NCBI RefSeq assembly: GCF_963678635.1
Contig: NC_087067.1
Location: 39,638,379-39,702,378, forward strand
From: Symsagittifera roscoffensis
Lineage: Eukaryota > Xenacoelomorpha > Acoela > Convolutidae
Direction: 5' to 3'
DNA length: 64,000 bases
Shown here: positions 20,571 through 32,690 of the stretch, one piece after another
How positions within the stretch are numbered: the first letter of the stretch is position 1
Layout: every line of letters starts with the position of its first letter
Notes under the pieces: model-generated
Database searches by the model: none
Seen by the model: only the letters and a program-made list of their open reading frames with translations
Told to the model about the DNA's origin: nothing
Program-made: the position numbers and the translations under genes

Positions 20571-21543
20571 TGTAGAATTAGAAGATTTCTTCTCTAGGTT
20601 CGTTCTCTTTTTTAACGACATCGCAAAGTTGTCCCTTGGGCAGTGAACTCAGCGGGGCGACCGAGATTCACTACTTTCTACAATCCCGAAAAGGGTTAAT
20701 TTGGTGGTAACAATTCTGTATTGTATTATGTTGCTTGCCCCTCTGTGTATTGCTCTTTGGCTGTCTTGTCTAGTCTACTCAAAATAATCACAAGGGTTTC
20801 CAATGATGAATTAATTTAGGTTATTATATGTCCAAATAGAAGGCTCTAAGTGACCAGAATATAATCCGAACTGAAGTCAAAGGGAAGGGTCTGCAATTTA
20901 TCGGCCAAATTGCCTAATTGAATTTATTTTCCAACTTACTCTACTTACACTAACTATTCTCTCTCTCTAGAGAATCTCTGATGAGAACTAATTTTTATTG
21001 GTCTCTTACTTCGAGAAACAACTATTTGATTCACTCGCAATAATTCTTGTGACGAGAACCAACTACTCCTAATAGTTGCCAACAACTGTTCTGACTCTTA
21101 CAGGCTCTCCGGTACCTTCCAATTCCTTATCATTCTTTACACTTAGTTTTAGTTAAGTCACGCCATTCTCTATCAGTCCTGACATCCGCTTAAATGACCC
21201 GTTCGCACATGTTTTAAGGCTATATCACTTCTCCTGTCAACTCTGCCACGTGCCAAATTCAGTTTCTTTTATCATTTTTTTCAGGCTTGTTAGATACCCG
21301 ATATGCGGTAGGTTTAACAATTTGATCAAGCAAACAAATGTCATACGATTCTAATCAACCAATTCCTGAACTCTGTGAACTTCAGCTCTCGAGTTCAACT
21401 AACCTCTAAACCATGCTATATTTACTCAGTAATCCTCCCAAGATCTTTATTTTAATCATTCCGTAAACATTCCGACCTCCCTAGTTTTGGGGGAGACCCT
21501 TTGCATGGGTAGCTAACTAATTTTAGGCTGATTTTAAATTTCT
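20571..21543 (-). repeat. LTR of element A (5' LTR for the minus strand)
   Basis: Matches 13786-14758. After 21543 the sequence changes to unrelated DNA without a clear CA terminus. Confidence 0.8.
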
Positions 21544-23528
21544 GAATGTTTCGACCGTGCTAGACTTAACTCGGATTTGTTTCGACTTTCAAAAAACAGT
21601 TTATGCTCATCGGGTAACATCTTATGATGCTTTTTTATCAGAATAAAATTATTGAAGTTATTTGTAACTTGAATGCTTTGTAGAGACAAGCCATTTGTGA
21701 GCTAATTTTCAATGTTTTGGATCACTGTTTTGCGATTTGAGTCGAAAATATTAAAAAGTATATAGATATTTGAAAAAAAAATTTTTGATTACAATTTACC
21801 GCGTAACAATCGGCATTTTTCGACCGTGCTCGAGTTTACGTTTCTACCCTGCTCAAGGTATGTTTCGACCGTGCTCGAGGTATGTTTCAAATTTTTGATC
21901 GACCCAAACCCCTGTCACGACTATTCTGATTCTTCTTCGCTCGCACACAGACATTTTGTCTAATCATAAAGTGAGCACCTCGATGCGGGAAGTACGATAT
22001 CGACTCTACATTTTTTCTGTTCCGTCTAATGAAGATTTTTCTGTTCCGTCTAATGAAGACTCTACATTTTTTCTGTTCCGTCTAAAATATCTACAATTTC
22101 GAGCAACTAAATTGAGCGAGCAGGCTTTTTTGTCAATCGAAGCATTTACCACAAATAATCAAAGAGTTGAACGGAGTGATACATCATATTACAGCCCGTT
22201 CAGTATTCAAGCGAGCGAAGCAGGGTTGTTTTAGTAGGATAAGCCGCGACAATTTGTTTTTTTTTTTTGCAGAATATTTTTTTCCAGTGCTTTTTTGGAA
22301 ATGAATAAATTTCGAGAATCGAAATGATTTTCTAAAAAAAAATTTAGAACTAAATTTTTATGTTAAATTTTCTTAAATTTAGTTTTTGCGTTTTTCTTCT
22401 CATTTTACGCAATTTGCCTAGGTTACATTACTGTGATTTTTTAGGTTTTCATCTGATCTTTTTATTATACCACGCACAAAAATTGAAACTAATTTTCAAA
22501 AATAGTATAGTCAGAAAATTCTTTGTTTCTCATTTAGTTTTTTATATTTAATTGTTTTGTATAAAAACGAACCTTTTTTGCTATCTTTCCCCTCAGCGAA
22601 AAACCACGATTGCATGAAGGTCTCCAAGCCTCACATGGATTGGTATATTCTATTCCAAATATCAACAAAAACGCATCACCATAAAAGCACACGAGACAGC
22701 TCATATCAGAGCAAAACGCGAGCTATTTCGCCTGCTCATTAACTGTTCTTGTTTGATGTGATCGTTTTTGATTGATAAAATCAATGAATTGATCCCTTGA
22801 GAAGAACTTTTTTTAGAACATTGGTTTGAATAAAAATGCAACGAATAACCTCTATTAACAATTACAAGATTTTTGGTTTTTAAGTTCAAAAAATCAAAAA
22901 CTTTGAAATTTTTTTAAAAATTTTATTTTTAAATTTGATCCCCTCACAAGATATATGAAGTACAAGACAAGTGATAAATTTTGCGCGGGATAATATAATA
23001 TTTATAGCACACTGCTCGCCTCATTTCAATGTGAAGAGTTTTAGTTTAGAACGTAATACATTTCGCGTTAAATATCCCAATAAGAACTTAGTGTTCATAG
23101 CGGTTCAAAATTCAAACCGTTATAACTTTGTAAAAAATTATCACAATAGAAACAGCTTTTTTACATTGTTGCTCCAGTCGACAATATGTTTCAGAAAGTA
23201 TAAAAACAATTTCGACAAAAACGCTCAATTAAAAAGTTAAAAAAGACTGGAAAAAAACGCCGCATAATTGTTCCACCTTTCTTCAAAGTAAGAATAAGTT
23301 CGATTCAAAAAACAACATTTTCTCGAGGGGGGGGGGGGGGGGGGGGGGAGCGTTTTCAACAATTTTGCCGTTTTAAAGATCGACCAAAATGATTCTGAGC
23401 TCTTTCAAAACTATAGATTACCTATTTTGAAAAACTCTGTACGCCGCACGCAATTTTTTGGAAAAGGTTTTCTAGAAGGTTTCGAGAAACTCTTTCTTGT
23501 TTCAGAAACCTTATCTATTAGCGACAAA
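21544..23528. other. Gene-free stretch with short repeats and a poly-G tract
   Basis: The motif tttcgaccgtgct recurs at about 21548, 21818 and 21861. A 25-bp unit around ttttctgttccgtcta is repeated three times at about 22014-22084. A long G run lies near 23329-23348, and the flanking 23318-23450 resembles the hAT-type MITE of this window (ctcgag plus G run, then tcgaccaaaatgattctgag). No gene is supported. Confidence 0.5.
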
Positions 23529-24077
23529 TGAGATTTTGAAAACTGAGTGAATTTTTGAAACTTGTGAGCCTCCTTGATTGCACTAATTATACCAAACTAA
23601 CTTGATTTAACTTATTGCGACCGACCAAATCGCAGCTAGTTAGAACAAGGGGTCTTTCTGAATGTTGCTAAGACTTTCCTGTTCTTATTCAACAGACAAA
23701 GTTTCTTTCACTCGTAAATAGGTATACTATTGCAAATATAGAGGTCACACATCAATTTTATATCAAAGGAACTTGGGGTATAGATTGATAGTTATCGAGA
23801 TGAAGATTTGAGAATGTGATGATTAGGATGGTTGTGAGTCTCAGTATGAGAGTGGTTGTGAGAATTAGATTATGATTTGGTATATTTTGGCTTGGCTTAT
23901 ATACCGCAGATTTTCATGTTTTCAACATTCCATCTGTTGGTTAAACCAATCAGAAAGAGACAACATATGCCGTAATGTTTGCTTTTGGTGATATTTTATC
24001 AACCGAGCAAACATATAACTTCATGCTAGCATATGCTGAAAGTTTAAGAATTGTGTTTCTGATTTCAATTCAGAACA
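23529..24077 (-). repeat. LTR of element B (3' LTR for the minus strand)
   Basis: Begins tgagattttgaaaactgag and ends ttcagaaca. It differs from 28499-29048 by only a handful of substitutions, implying a fairly recent insertion compared with the decay of the interior. Confidence 0.9.
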
Positions 24078-24239
24078 TCCAACCATCTATTAGAGTGATT
24101 GTTTAATGGCGATACCCGTTGAAAAAAAAACTAAAAGCATAATATAATTTACAAAACATCAAAAAAGTTTTAATAGAGTTTGCGTAAAGTTTTTGTTTCT
24201 GATTTTGATAGTTTGCTCTTAAAGTGGCGGCCTGCAGTG

Positions 24240-24320
24240 TAGTCGGTTGATGAATGGCTGCTTTAGTCGGTTGATGAGTGGCTGCTTGTAGTCGGTTGAT
24301 GAATGGCTGCTTGTAGTGTA
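24240..24320. repeat. Short tandem repeat, ~24-28-bp units
   Basis: Three to four imperfect copies of cggttgatgaatggctgctt, in the non-coding 3' part of element B. Confidence 0.85.
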
Positions 24321-25316
24321 GGTGCATGTAGAGCAGAGCAGTGTTTCGTAGAGTTGCGGCGGCGGCCAAATCACAGCTGAATAATTGAGAAATATAACAT
24401 CAAATACATTTTTCAAATATTGTTTAGCGAATAAACTTATAGGCAAAACTGGACTATAATTGTAGAAGCTTACTTTGTAAAGTTGCGGCGGCCAAATCAC
24501 TGTTGGGGTTAAAAAAATAAAAGGACGGAAGTTAACAGATAAACTTGAAACTAATAGTTTTCTTCAACCTGGGTTTTAGGCTCAGATATTTATTGCTGAG
24601 ATCCTCATTTTTTTTACCCGGAGCGCTGCTATAGTTTTCTGCATTTGGTTGATGCAATTTAAGTCGTATTTGTAATTCCTTTGCACTTAACCGTGTAGGA
24701 GTCAAGGATTGGAGTCTGCATTTGGGCGTTTACAAAGGCTGCAGGAACACAAATGTGTTGATGGGGGAGTTGTGGATTAATCAGACGGTAGGCACTGTTT
24801 GCGTTTTGGTAAGGGTGATAGGTTTCTATTATAAATCGGTTAATAAAGGGGAGAGCGCATAAATTAAACTGGTATCAAACCTTGGTGGTTTCCTGGGGTT
24901 GAGGTTTTGTTCCTTTTTTACTTGAATCGCAATTTTTGATTCAAGTTCTAGAGAATTTGCCGATTGGTGAAATATTACAGTTTCAGAATCTAGGTTTTGC
25001 CTAGTTGAAGAAGAGGGGAGAATTTTGAAAGGCTGGACAATTGCTTTTCTTTTTGAATGCCATTAGATTTTTCCATTTTTTGGCATTTCGAAAATGGTCT
25101 TCAATTTTGGTTTATTAATCGGGTTGATTATTCTGAATGGCATTTCCATAGGGTCGTTTAAAGACAGAAAATTTTCGAAATCGAGCAAGTCTTCTTCAAG
25201 TGGAGTTTGAAGAAGAATAGCGGGCATATCCTAACATATAAAAAAAATTAGACCGGTACAGCGGGTCGATTTTTGTAATCGACTAGTTGGAGTCTAAGAT
25301 AAATTTTATCTTGACT

Positions 25317-27360
25317 TTAGTTTTCAGAATCCTCTTGTTGAGGTGCCTGAGGCCTATGATTAATCTCCATATTTTGATCGTTCTCACTTTGAGCGAATAT
25401 TGAAGTCACTATAGAAGTGAACAGTATATTGTAAGATGCGGCTAGCATAATTTTTCCGAATTGAAGGGTTCGGCTGGTTAGTTTGTGTATGTGTAAAACT
25501 TTTATTACAAATACAAGAGCGTCGAAAATAAACATGACGAAAACGAAAGAGGCGAATATTTTTCCGCATCCTTCTAAATAGTACTGTATTGTACTTGTTC
25601 TTCCAAAAATCAGGCGAGATAAGATAGTCTAATAATATGTTTTGCGTAGATCCGTATTGACTACTCGAGTCCGGATAGAAGTGTTTTCTTGCATTAGGAA
25701 AATTTTGGGATACTTTTTGTAAATTAATCTTCATTTCAGAGTGATCAGTAATCATGCTCCAAAAATTTTGCATTTATGCATAAGTGTAAATAGAAGCAAC
25801 ATGACTAGATGCAAGAGAGTGTTTCACTTGCCGTTTAATTTCTTTCGGCTTAAAATGATCTGGAACTTTTACTCTAGTAATAGAGGGTGTGAGTTCGATC
25901 CAAGAATTATCGTTATCAACATCTAGTTGATAAAGATTTAAACGCTTATCGGAGCAGTATTGTTGATCTGCCGATTTAAAAAATTGTCGAGTGATCGGGT
26001 CGACGAAATGAATTTTTTTCGCGATACATAATTGGTATCCGATTATAGCATGCATCCATTAAGTGTAATGGAGAACAAAACTTTGGGCAGTGGTAGAGTC
26101 AGGCAACATTGCCATTGGTCTCTACAAACAGACCTATTTTGGGTCAAAATAAAGCCGGCTAAATGCGGGCTTTCGATGGAGAGCATTGAAGTGTTGAGAA
26201 TCATGGAGCGCTCTAACACACATTGATCCGTTAAAAGTGCCAATTCGGCAGTTCGAAGCATGTAAAAGCTTCGAAAAAGAATAAAAACTATTTTTGATCC
26301 TAGATGAGCTTCGTAGTCTATTTGTCCCGGTGCAAAGGGATCATTTCTATTTTTTGCGTATTTCAAATAAGTCAAATTTGGTTCCGAATGAATAATTCCT
26401 GTATTAGCACTCCGGTTTTTTGTAAATCGGTATCCATATTAAAACCTTTTTGGTATGCTACGAACAATGATTCGTATAGGGTCGGTTAGACTATTTTTGG
26501 GTGTCCACATAAAGATTGTGGTTTATTTAAGATTTTTAGCATGAATTGTTGAGTGTCTCTACCTCGCGTATGGTGGTTGGATATTTTAAAAGAATCTTTC
26601 ACAAAATAAAAATTCTCTTCATTCTGAATCAGTTTTGCGTCGAATTTGTTGAGAAACGAAAAAATGCAGTTTTCGGGATCGGTCCAAGTATATGCAAAAG
26701 GGTCGAGTGATGTTGTTTCACATCCGTTTTTATAGACAGGGCAAGGCAAGGGAATATTTTGCCAGTTATTAACGGTGCCACCTTTTAGATTGACATTTAA
26801 GGAAATATTTTGCTTGTACGATTCGAAAGTATCCAAATGGATCCAAGAACGATCGCTGCATTCGTTGTGGTGTTTGCTATCAACTTTGCCTCTATTTGTA
26901 TTTGTGACAAATTTTTCGTTGAAGTGAAAAAGAATATTTTTTGAATATCCTAAGTTAACATATCCCCGTTCGGCGGCGTGCTTACAACTATCAGGGGAAA
27001 TGTGTATATCAGTTGTGATTATGTTTTAACGAGCGTCTATTGCGCTTGAATCGAAAGAATCACAATACCATCGGATAGATTGGTGTTTTATACGACATAT
27101 TGTCGCATTAACTTTTTTACTATAATGCCGTTGGTAAAGAGTAACCTCGGCTGTTGTAGTTTTGATATTTTCAAGTTCTATTTTGCAGGAAGCTACTTTA
27201 TTAAGTGAGAACGTTTTTTTCGATTTCAATAGTTGACAATCAAAATGCGCAATTTTTAGATATTTTGCTGTATTAGCGTAGAGATTGTCCTCTGGATTGA
27301 AAGCGCAGATTTGTCGGGGAAATAATAAAAGAGTGTATATAGCTAACCAAACCTTTTTTT
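25317..27360 (-). pseudogene. Broken envelope-like glycoprotein region of element B
   Basis: Consecutive minus-strand frames at 27026-27360, 26486-26836, 26043-26375, 25774-26055, 25384-25773 and 25317-25535 together look like one degraded type I membrane glycoprotein. A hydrophobic leader lies near 27330-27350. Many Cys residues and several N-x-S/T sites follow. Hydrophobic segments near the end (about 25400-25520) could be the membrane anchor. The order (after gag, before the 3' LTR) is the place of env. The pattern of an early Asp-Cys followed by spaced Cys residues recalls glycoproteins that LTR elements captured from negative-strand RNA viruses, but the exact class is uncertain. Multiple stops and frame changes make it non-functional. 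Confidence 0.55.
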
Positions 27361-27666
27361 AGCTTTAGACGGCGGCGGAAAACAAAAATTATACTTTCTT
27401 TCAGCAAATCATCGATTATTTGCTCCGTTGGTTGATCAAGGTCCATTCTTTCACCTTCTTCGAGATGGGTGATTTTAGACATTACTTTTGAAGTTTATTG
27501 ATTTTTGCAATTGGTGAAAAGTATCGATCGGCAGAAGAAGGTTTTGTAAGTTGAGAAGTTATTTTTGCTGGTTAATATTGATCAGATTCTGATAAAAATT
27601 TATTTGTTTAGGACAGGTTTTAGCAAAGCCGGCTGTTCAGTTATAATGGCTGTGCCGTATTTATTT

Positions 27667-28038
27667 TTACTGGCACGTGTCTACGGCCGTTGGGAGGGGT
27701 TTTATTGGCAATCTAAGACGATGCTTGAATCGATGCTTGAATCGATCTCTACCATCAGTGAATCTTTTTAGGAAAAGAATTTTTAGTTCAGCCCAAGTGG
27801 TAGCATTAGTTAATTCATCAGTATACCATTTAAGAGCTGATTCTGTTAATAAAGATCCAAACAAACTTTTTTGTCTGTGAACATAGTTAGGCAGAGCGTT
27901 AACGTCTGTGGGCCGTTGCACTAGTGAGAATACAATTTTATTCTAAATTGTAGTCCAAAAGGCTTTTGCGTTTAAATCTGGATCAATTCCTGAGAATTCC
28001 AAAGACAAGTTAGGATGAGTGATTGGGTGATCGGCCAT
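27667..28038 (-). pseudogene. Element B gag remnant with an in-frame stop
   Basis: An ATG at 28036-28038 opens a typical gypsy capsid start (LEFSGIDPD), interrupted by TAG at 27943-27945. It continues through LTESALKWYTDEL and AELKILFLKRF, the core of the retrotrans_gag family. A duplicated gatgcttgaatc unit at 27719-27742 gives RFKHRFKHR. The frame ends at 27667, and the envelope-like region begins about 300 bp later, so pol has been deleted rather than displaced. Confidence 0.75.
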
Positions 28039-28079
28039 CTTACTTTTTTCAAGTTAAGATATCCAATTTAAAGTTTTGA

Positions 28080-28500
28080 AGTTTTGATAATTTTGAAATT
28101 TGACTATTTCAAGTTTGTGAAAATTTGAAAATTTGATAATTTCAACTTTTGAATTTCTGATAATTTCAACTTTTTGAAATTTGATAATTTCCACTTTTTG
28201 AAATTTTGATAGTTTCAAATTTTTAATTTTTGATCATTTCAACTTTTTGAAATTTGATAATTTCAACTTTTGAATTTCTGATAATTTCAACTTTTTGAAA
28301 TTTGATAATTTTCACTTTTTGAAATTTTGATAATTTCAAATTTTTAATTTTTGATAATTTCAACTTTTTGAAATTTGATGACTTCAACTTTTGAAATTTT
28401 CAATTTTTTGAAATTTTGATAATTTCAACTTTTGAAAATTTGATAATTTCAGCTTTTTGAAATTTCAACTTTTTGAAATTTTGATAATCTCAGTTTTTTG
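28080..28500. repeat. A/T-rich minisatellite next to the LTR of element B
   Basis: About 18-20 imperfect units of ttgataatttcaactttttgaaa (20-24 bp). It runs directly into the LTR start at 28499, where a tRNA primer-binding site would be expected. No TGG-initiated site is visible. Confidence 0.9.
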
Positions 28501-29048
28501 AGATTTTGAAAACTGAGTGAATTTTTGAAACTTGTGAGCCTCCTTGATTGCACTAATTATACCAAACTAACTTGATTTAACTTATTGCGACCGACCAAAT
28601 CGCAGCTAGTTAGAACAAGGGGTCTTTCTGAATGTTGCTAAGACTTTCCTGTTCTTATTCAACAGACAAAGTTTCTTTCACTCGATAATTAGGTATACTA
28701 TTGCAAATATAGAGGGCACACATCAATTTTATATCAAAGGAACTTGGGGTATAGATTGATAGTTATCGAGATGGAGATTTGAGATTGTGATGATTAGGAT
28801 GATTGTGAGTCTCAGTATGAGAGTGGTTGTGAGAATTAGATTATGATTTGGTATATTTTTGCTTGGCTTATATACCGTAGATTTTCATATTTTCAACATT
28901 CCATCTGTTGGTTGAACCAATCAGAAAGAGACAACATATGCCGTAATGTTTGCTTTTGGTGATGTTTTATCAACCGAGCAAACATATAACTTCAAGCTAG
29001 CATATGGTATAAGTTTAAGAATTGTGTTCCTGATTTCAATTCAGAACA
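28499..29048 (-). repeat. LTR of element B (5' LTR for the minus strand)
   Basis: Near-identical partner of 23529-24077. Immediately downstream, a 40-bp block (gtttaagaaatgtgtttctg onward) repeats the LTR end. Confidence 0.9.
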
Positions 29049-29636
29049 TATGGTAGGAGTTTAAGAAATGTGTTTCTGATTTCAATTCAGAATATGTTGC
29101 GTATTTCTCAGAAATAAAATAAGCTTAAGTAGAAACAGCTTCAAATCAAGATTAACTCAAATGGAATAATTCGCATAAAAACATGTTTTTAGCTAATAGA
29201 ATCTTTAGATTATAAACTGTTGTAAGCGCATTAAAAAATAATGGCGCAATTACCTTGCACAACATTCAGTTTGAAGTAAATTTGCAAAATGAGAATTTCG
29301 CCGCGCTTGAATACTTCATATTTTGCACTTACACGTTGAGCATGAGATAAAGTCACAAGCACGCGCTTAAATTGCTCCAAACTTGTCCAATATCATTCCG
29401 AACATGATCACATGTTGATCTTTTTTTTAATGATAATGAATAATGTCATCGGGTTACACGGGTTTCCGCAGAAGATTTCATTTATCGTTGCCGAAATTTG
29501 CCCGAACAAAACACCGCGTAAAAAGCGTAAATTTTTCTTACAAAATTGGTTAAATAAATCTAGGGATCGTTCTTTTTAAGCCAAGCTCTAGAATTGTTAT
29601 ATTTTCAAAAATCGTTAAACTTTTTATAGTCATTAA

Positions 29637-30070
29637 GAGGCGCGGATCTAGGAATTTCTCGAGGGGGGGGGGGGGGGGGGGTTGGCACATTTTCAAAAAA
29701 AAAACTTGAAAATTTTGTAGACCTTTTTTAAGTCGACCAAATTGATTGTCTGAGCTCTCCCAAACCACTATAAAGACCTTGTTTTGGCCAAAATTTCTGC
29801 GCCGCTTTTTGGGCACTTTTAGGCACTTTTTAGGCACTTTTACAGCGTTTTTAGGCACTTTTTGGAAAATTTCGACCAAAAAATCGCGTTTTTTCGGCGC
29901 GCGCTCCCCCCTCAAAATTAGTATAGATTTGCACCAAAGGCGCCTCTAGAAAAATTTCAAGGTCAGTCAGCCAAAAATAGGTTTTCCCAAAATAGTACAA
30001 AGGGGGACTTTTTGGGTCGGCAGGGGGGGGGGGGGGGGAGGTTGTCCGCCGCCCCTTAAATCCGCTGCTG
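29637..30070. mobile_element. hAT-type MITE with perfect 8-bp target duplication
   Basis: Flanked by gtcattaa on both sides (29629-29636 and 30071-30078). The termini gaggcgcggatctagg and the complement of atccgctgctg form short inverted repeats close to the cAGgGGCGGAT ends of the other copies in this window. There is no transposase. G runs lie near each end (about 29664-29680, 30024-30038). The block gtcgaccaaattgattgtct-gagctctcc is shared with the other copies. Confidence 0.85.
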
Positions 30071-31129
30071 GTCATTAATGCAGAAAATTGAATTTTTATA
30101 AAGTTTTGTCGTTTTTTTGCTACTAGAAAAAAACTTATAGGGGTGCTATTAAAAAAACTTAAAAAACAACAACATCTGCGTGATTTCGTTAAAGATTTAA
30201 AAAGAAGTATAGACTAGCAATGTAAAAAATGAAGAATGACTCATAGCGTAATTGTTGTGATAAATTGAAAAAATAGTTACATAAACTGACACAGATGTGA
30301 AGTTGCACTTCGCATACAAAAGCAAAAATAAGACCGATAACCCTTCTGGGAAAAGCTTAATGAGTATAACAATGAGTCTACAAAGTTTCTTATGTAACGC
30401 ACGTCATGTATGAGTCTACAAAATTGCTAAGTTACGCAATCTAATTATGACTTATTAGCAGTACCAGTCAATTTGCATAAAAGAAAACCACCTATTAAGT
30501 TGTCTCAATTTATAGAGCGGATGCGTTTTAACTAGTATACGAAAAACTTCGTTAAAAATCCCGACCATGCCCCGAGGTTCGAACCCTCTTTTTTGTTGTG
30601 GGTGTCCTTCCCTACCTCTACGCTACAAATCCATGATACGTTGAAGCAAAAGTGCTGTTTGTAATATAATAGTCTGTGTTAATATCCTTAGCATTGGCTG
30701 TTTTAATAGCTGGTTATTGATCTAAATGAACACTTTCAAAATGAACACTTTTTGTCGCAACATTATTTGCATCGCAACAAAATTTGCGTTGCGACAATAT
30801 TTGCGACTTAGGTTAAAAAAAAGATAGCTCATACTATAACACAAGCTTTGCTTCTGTAAAAATCCGGTAATATATTACAATAGGTGGCATGTTCAAGTTA
30901 ACCTAAGCTGGATCGCTTTTTGCTGTATTTCAAATAGTAATTATAAATCAATTCAAAAACCAAATGTTTTGGCACAACAACTGTAAAATATAAAACGAGT
31001 AGAAGTACAAAATGTAAAATTTAGGTTTTTGATTAACATTTTATCCGGCAGAGTAACGTATTTACAAAAACTAGCTAAGCAGCATGTACAAATGATTTAA
31101 TTTAAAATTATTATTTTATGCATTATAGC
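30071..31129. other. Gene-free stretch; tRNA-like block at 30570-30630
   Basis: On the minus strand, a box-A-like tagcgtagagg and a box-B-like ggttcgaacct are spaced as in a tRNA. The acceptor ends do not pair, so this is a SINE-head-like relic rather than a tRNA gene. Nothing else is recognised. Confidence 0.35.
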
Positions 31130-31329
31130 TCTCAAGTTTAATACATGGACTATACTCCTTATTACCACCTATTGAAACATCGCCGACTATGGTTTTATCT
31201 CGCAGGAAGAACAGGGTGGCAAGGCATTATAACAAAGCTTTTTACAATTGTGTTACGTTGTGACGATGCACTTGATCGCAATCTGCACCGAATTAAAAAA
31301 AAATGCTGTAAAGGGAAACCAAGAATTGG

Positions 31330-31570
31330 ACCCCAAATTATTGTTGACTTCTTGAAGAAAGTGACGGAATGTTTGTGCTCCGGGTGATTTTTTCCTTCGA
31401 CAAACTTCGAAGTTTTAACCAGCAATTTTTGACGGAATTTTCAAAATTTTGTAGATTTTTTTCCATTTTGTTGACAATCTCATCAAAATTTTTAAAGCAA
31501 ACACTACTCCAAAGACCTTGAAAGGTAGTCGGAATATTCAGATTTTTGGCCTGACAAGAACAGTTTTGTT
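31330..31570. repeat. Fragment of the palindromic element family
   Basis: The block gaagaaagtgacggaat-tttgtgctc (31353-31382) matches the centre of the element at 55611-56520. The block from 31505 (actccaaagaccttgaaagg) resembles its terminal part. A short frame at 31145-31387 shows no domain. Confidence 0.5.
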
Positions 31571-31899
31571 ATTTTTTTGCTGCAATTGCCTGGCAAACAA
31601 CAAATGGAACATGATCAACCAAGCTGCAAAACCTGGAAAAACCGAAACTATAAGCATGCAATTCCCGCAACTTTTAAAGCTAATGGAATTTGAAGCGATT
31701 CATGCAATTTCAATTCCTGTAATTAGAAAGTCTGTAATTGAATTGGAAAACACGCTGATTTTTTAGTGCATTACATCATTTGATTTATAAGTGAATGCCA
31801 ACCTAGCAAGCCCGTTTCCATTATTTAACCGGCTAGCAAAAATTTTTTTTTTGTTGTGAGCAAGCTTTTTAAGCAATGAAACTTTGAATCACTTCAAGT

Positions 31900-32690
31900 T
31901 ATTCCAGTATGAGTTTGAAATCCAGTATTGAATCTCAGGCACTCTAAACACTCAGCCACAGAAGCCTATCAAACCACAAACACTAGCCGCAAATAAAGCG
32001 AGAACCGATGCTATGAAATTTCCAATGATACAGATTGTGATAATAGCAAAAGTTCACGAAATAAGTGACCACTTTCCTATTTCAATGAACACTTATAACT
32101 GCGAGTTAGCTTGGAAAAAAAGAAGGTTCATACTAATAAAATACGCTTACAAGCTGGCTAAACAGAGGCGAGAACACAAAACATCGTACAACACAAAAAC
32201 GTACAGCCAATAAGAGCCACTTTCAAACCCACTGCATGCTTTGGCTCACATTCGTATAAAAAATGAGAAACTAACCTTTTGTAAATAAGTTTATATAAGC
32301 TAATGCCCTTTAAAATTGCGACTTAGAAACTGATCAATTTCAAGTAAAATTAGCTATCTCAGCTCAATTAAAACGCATTCATTGCCTGATATTCATAGAG
32401 TTTTTGTTGAAAAAGAGTAGAAATCACTATCTTCGTCGATCTTGTGGTTTCATCTTCCGCAGAGTGTGAGCAGTTTATATTTAAATTGGTCGATTGTGAG
32501 TTCGATTTTCCAATTTCGATATTTTAAATGCTCAAGCTTTTTCTGGGATTTGCTAATTGTTGCTTGAATTTCCAAAAAAAATCGCAATTATTCGAAACTT
32601 CGTCTGAAAATAATTTGTCTGAAAATCCTCGTCATCCAAAACTAATCAAAGCTGGGTTACATGCACTTACTTCAACTGTGGATGTAGCAC
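31900..32690. repeat. ~0.8-kb repeat with tRNA-like ends, copy 1
   Basis: Similar throughout to 34110-34890. At the left end, the minus strand reads tggctgagtgtttagag, a near-perfect tRNA box A; box B is eroded. Near the right end, gagttcgatttt resembles box B on the + strand. The 107-codon frame at 32528-32851 overlaps the repeat edge and is not conserved in the other copy, so I do not call a gene. Confidence 0.55.

Larger units (their letters stand above)
13786..21543 (-). mobile_element. LTR retrotransposon A (Ty3/gypsy type), lacking RT and RNase H
   Basis: Direct repeats of about 973 bp at 13786-14758 and 20571-21543 both start tgtagaatta on the + strand and stay alignable to aaatttct. 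Between them, on the minus strand, lie gag, an aspartic protease, and integrase HHCC, core and C-terminal parts in gypsy order. The segment that should encode reverse transcriptase and RNase H between protease and integrase is absent. Several frames are interrupted, so the copy is defective. A primer-binding site abuts the right (5') LTR. The right LTR may be truncated at 21543, because no CA terminus or target-site duplication can be matched there. Confidence 0.85.
23529..29048 (-). mobile_element. LTR retrotransposon B, gag plus envelope-like region, pol absent
   Basis: Two LTRs of about 550 bp (23529-24077, 28499-29048) are nearly identical and bounded by TG...CA. On the minus strand, the 5' LTR at right is followed by an A/T-rich minisatellite, a gag remnant, a cysteine-rich envelope-like region broken into several frames, and about 1.2 kb without coding signal. 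No protease, RT, RNase H or integrase motif was found. Replication would need enzymes from another element. No target-site duplication matches at the ends. A partial extra copy of the LTR end lies at 29058-29098. Confidence 0.85.

Noticed and set aside
28080-28500. CRISPR-like array
   Set aside because: Units are contiguous and degenerate with no unique spacers, and the genome is eukaryotic. It is a minisatellite.
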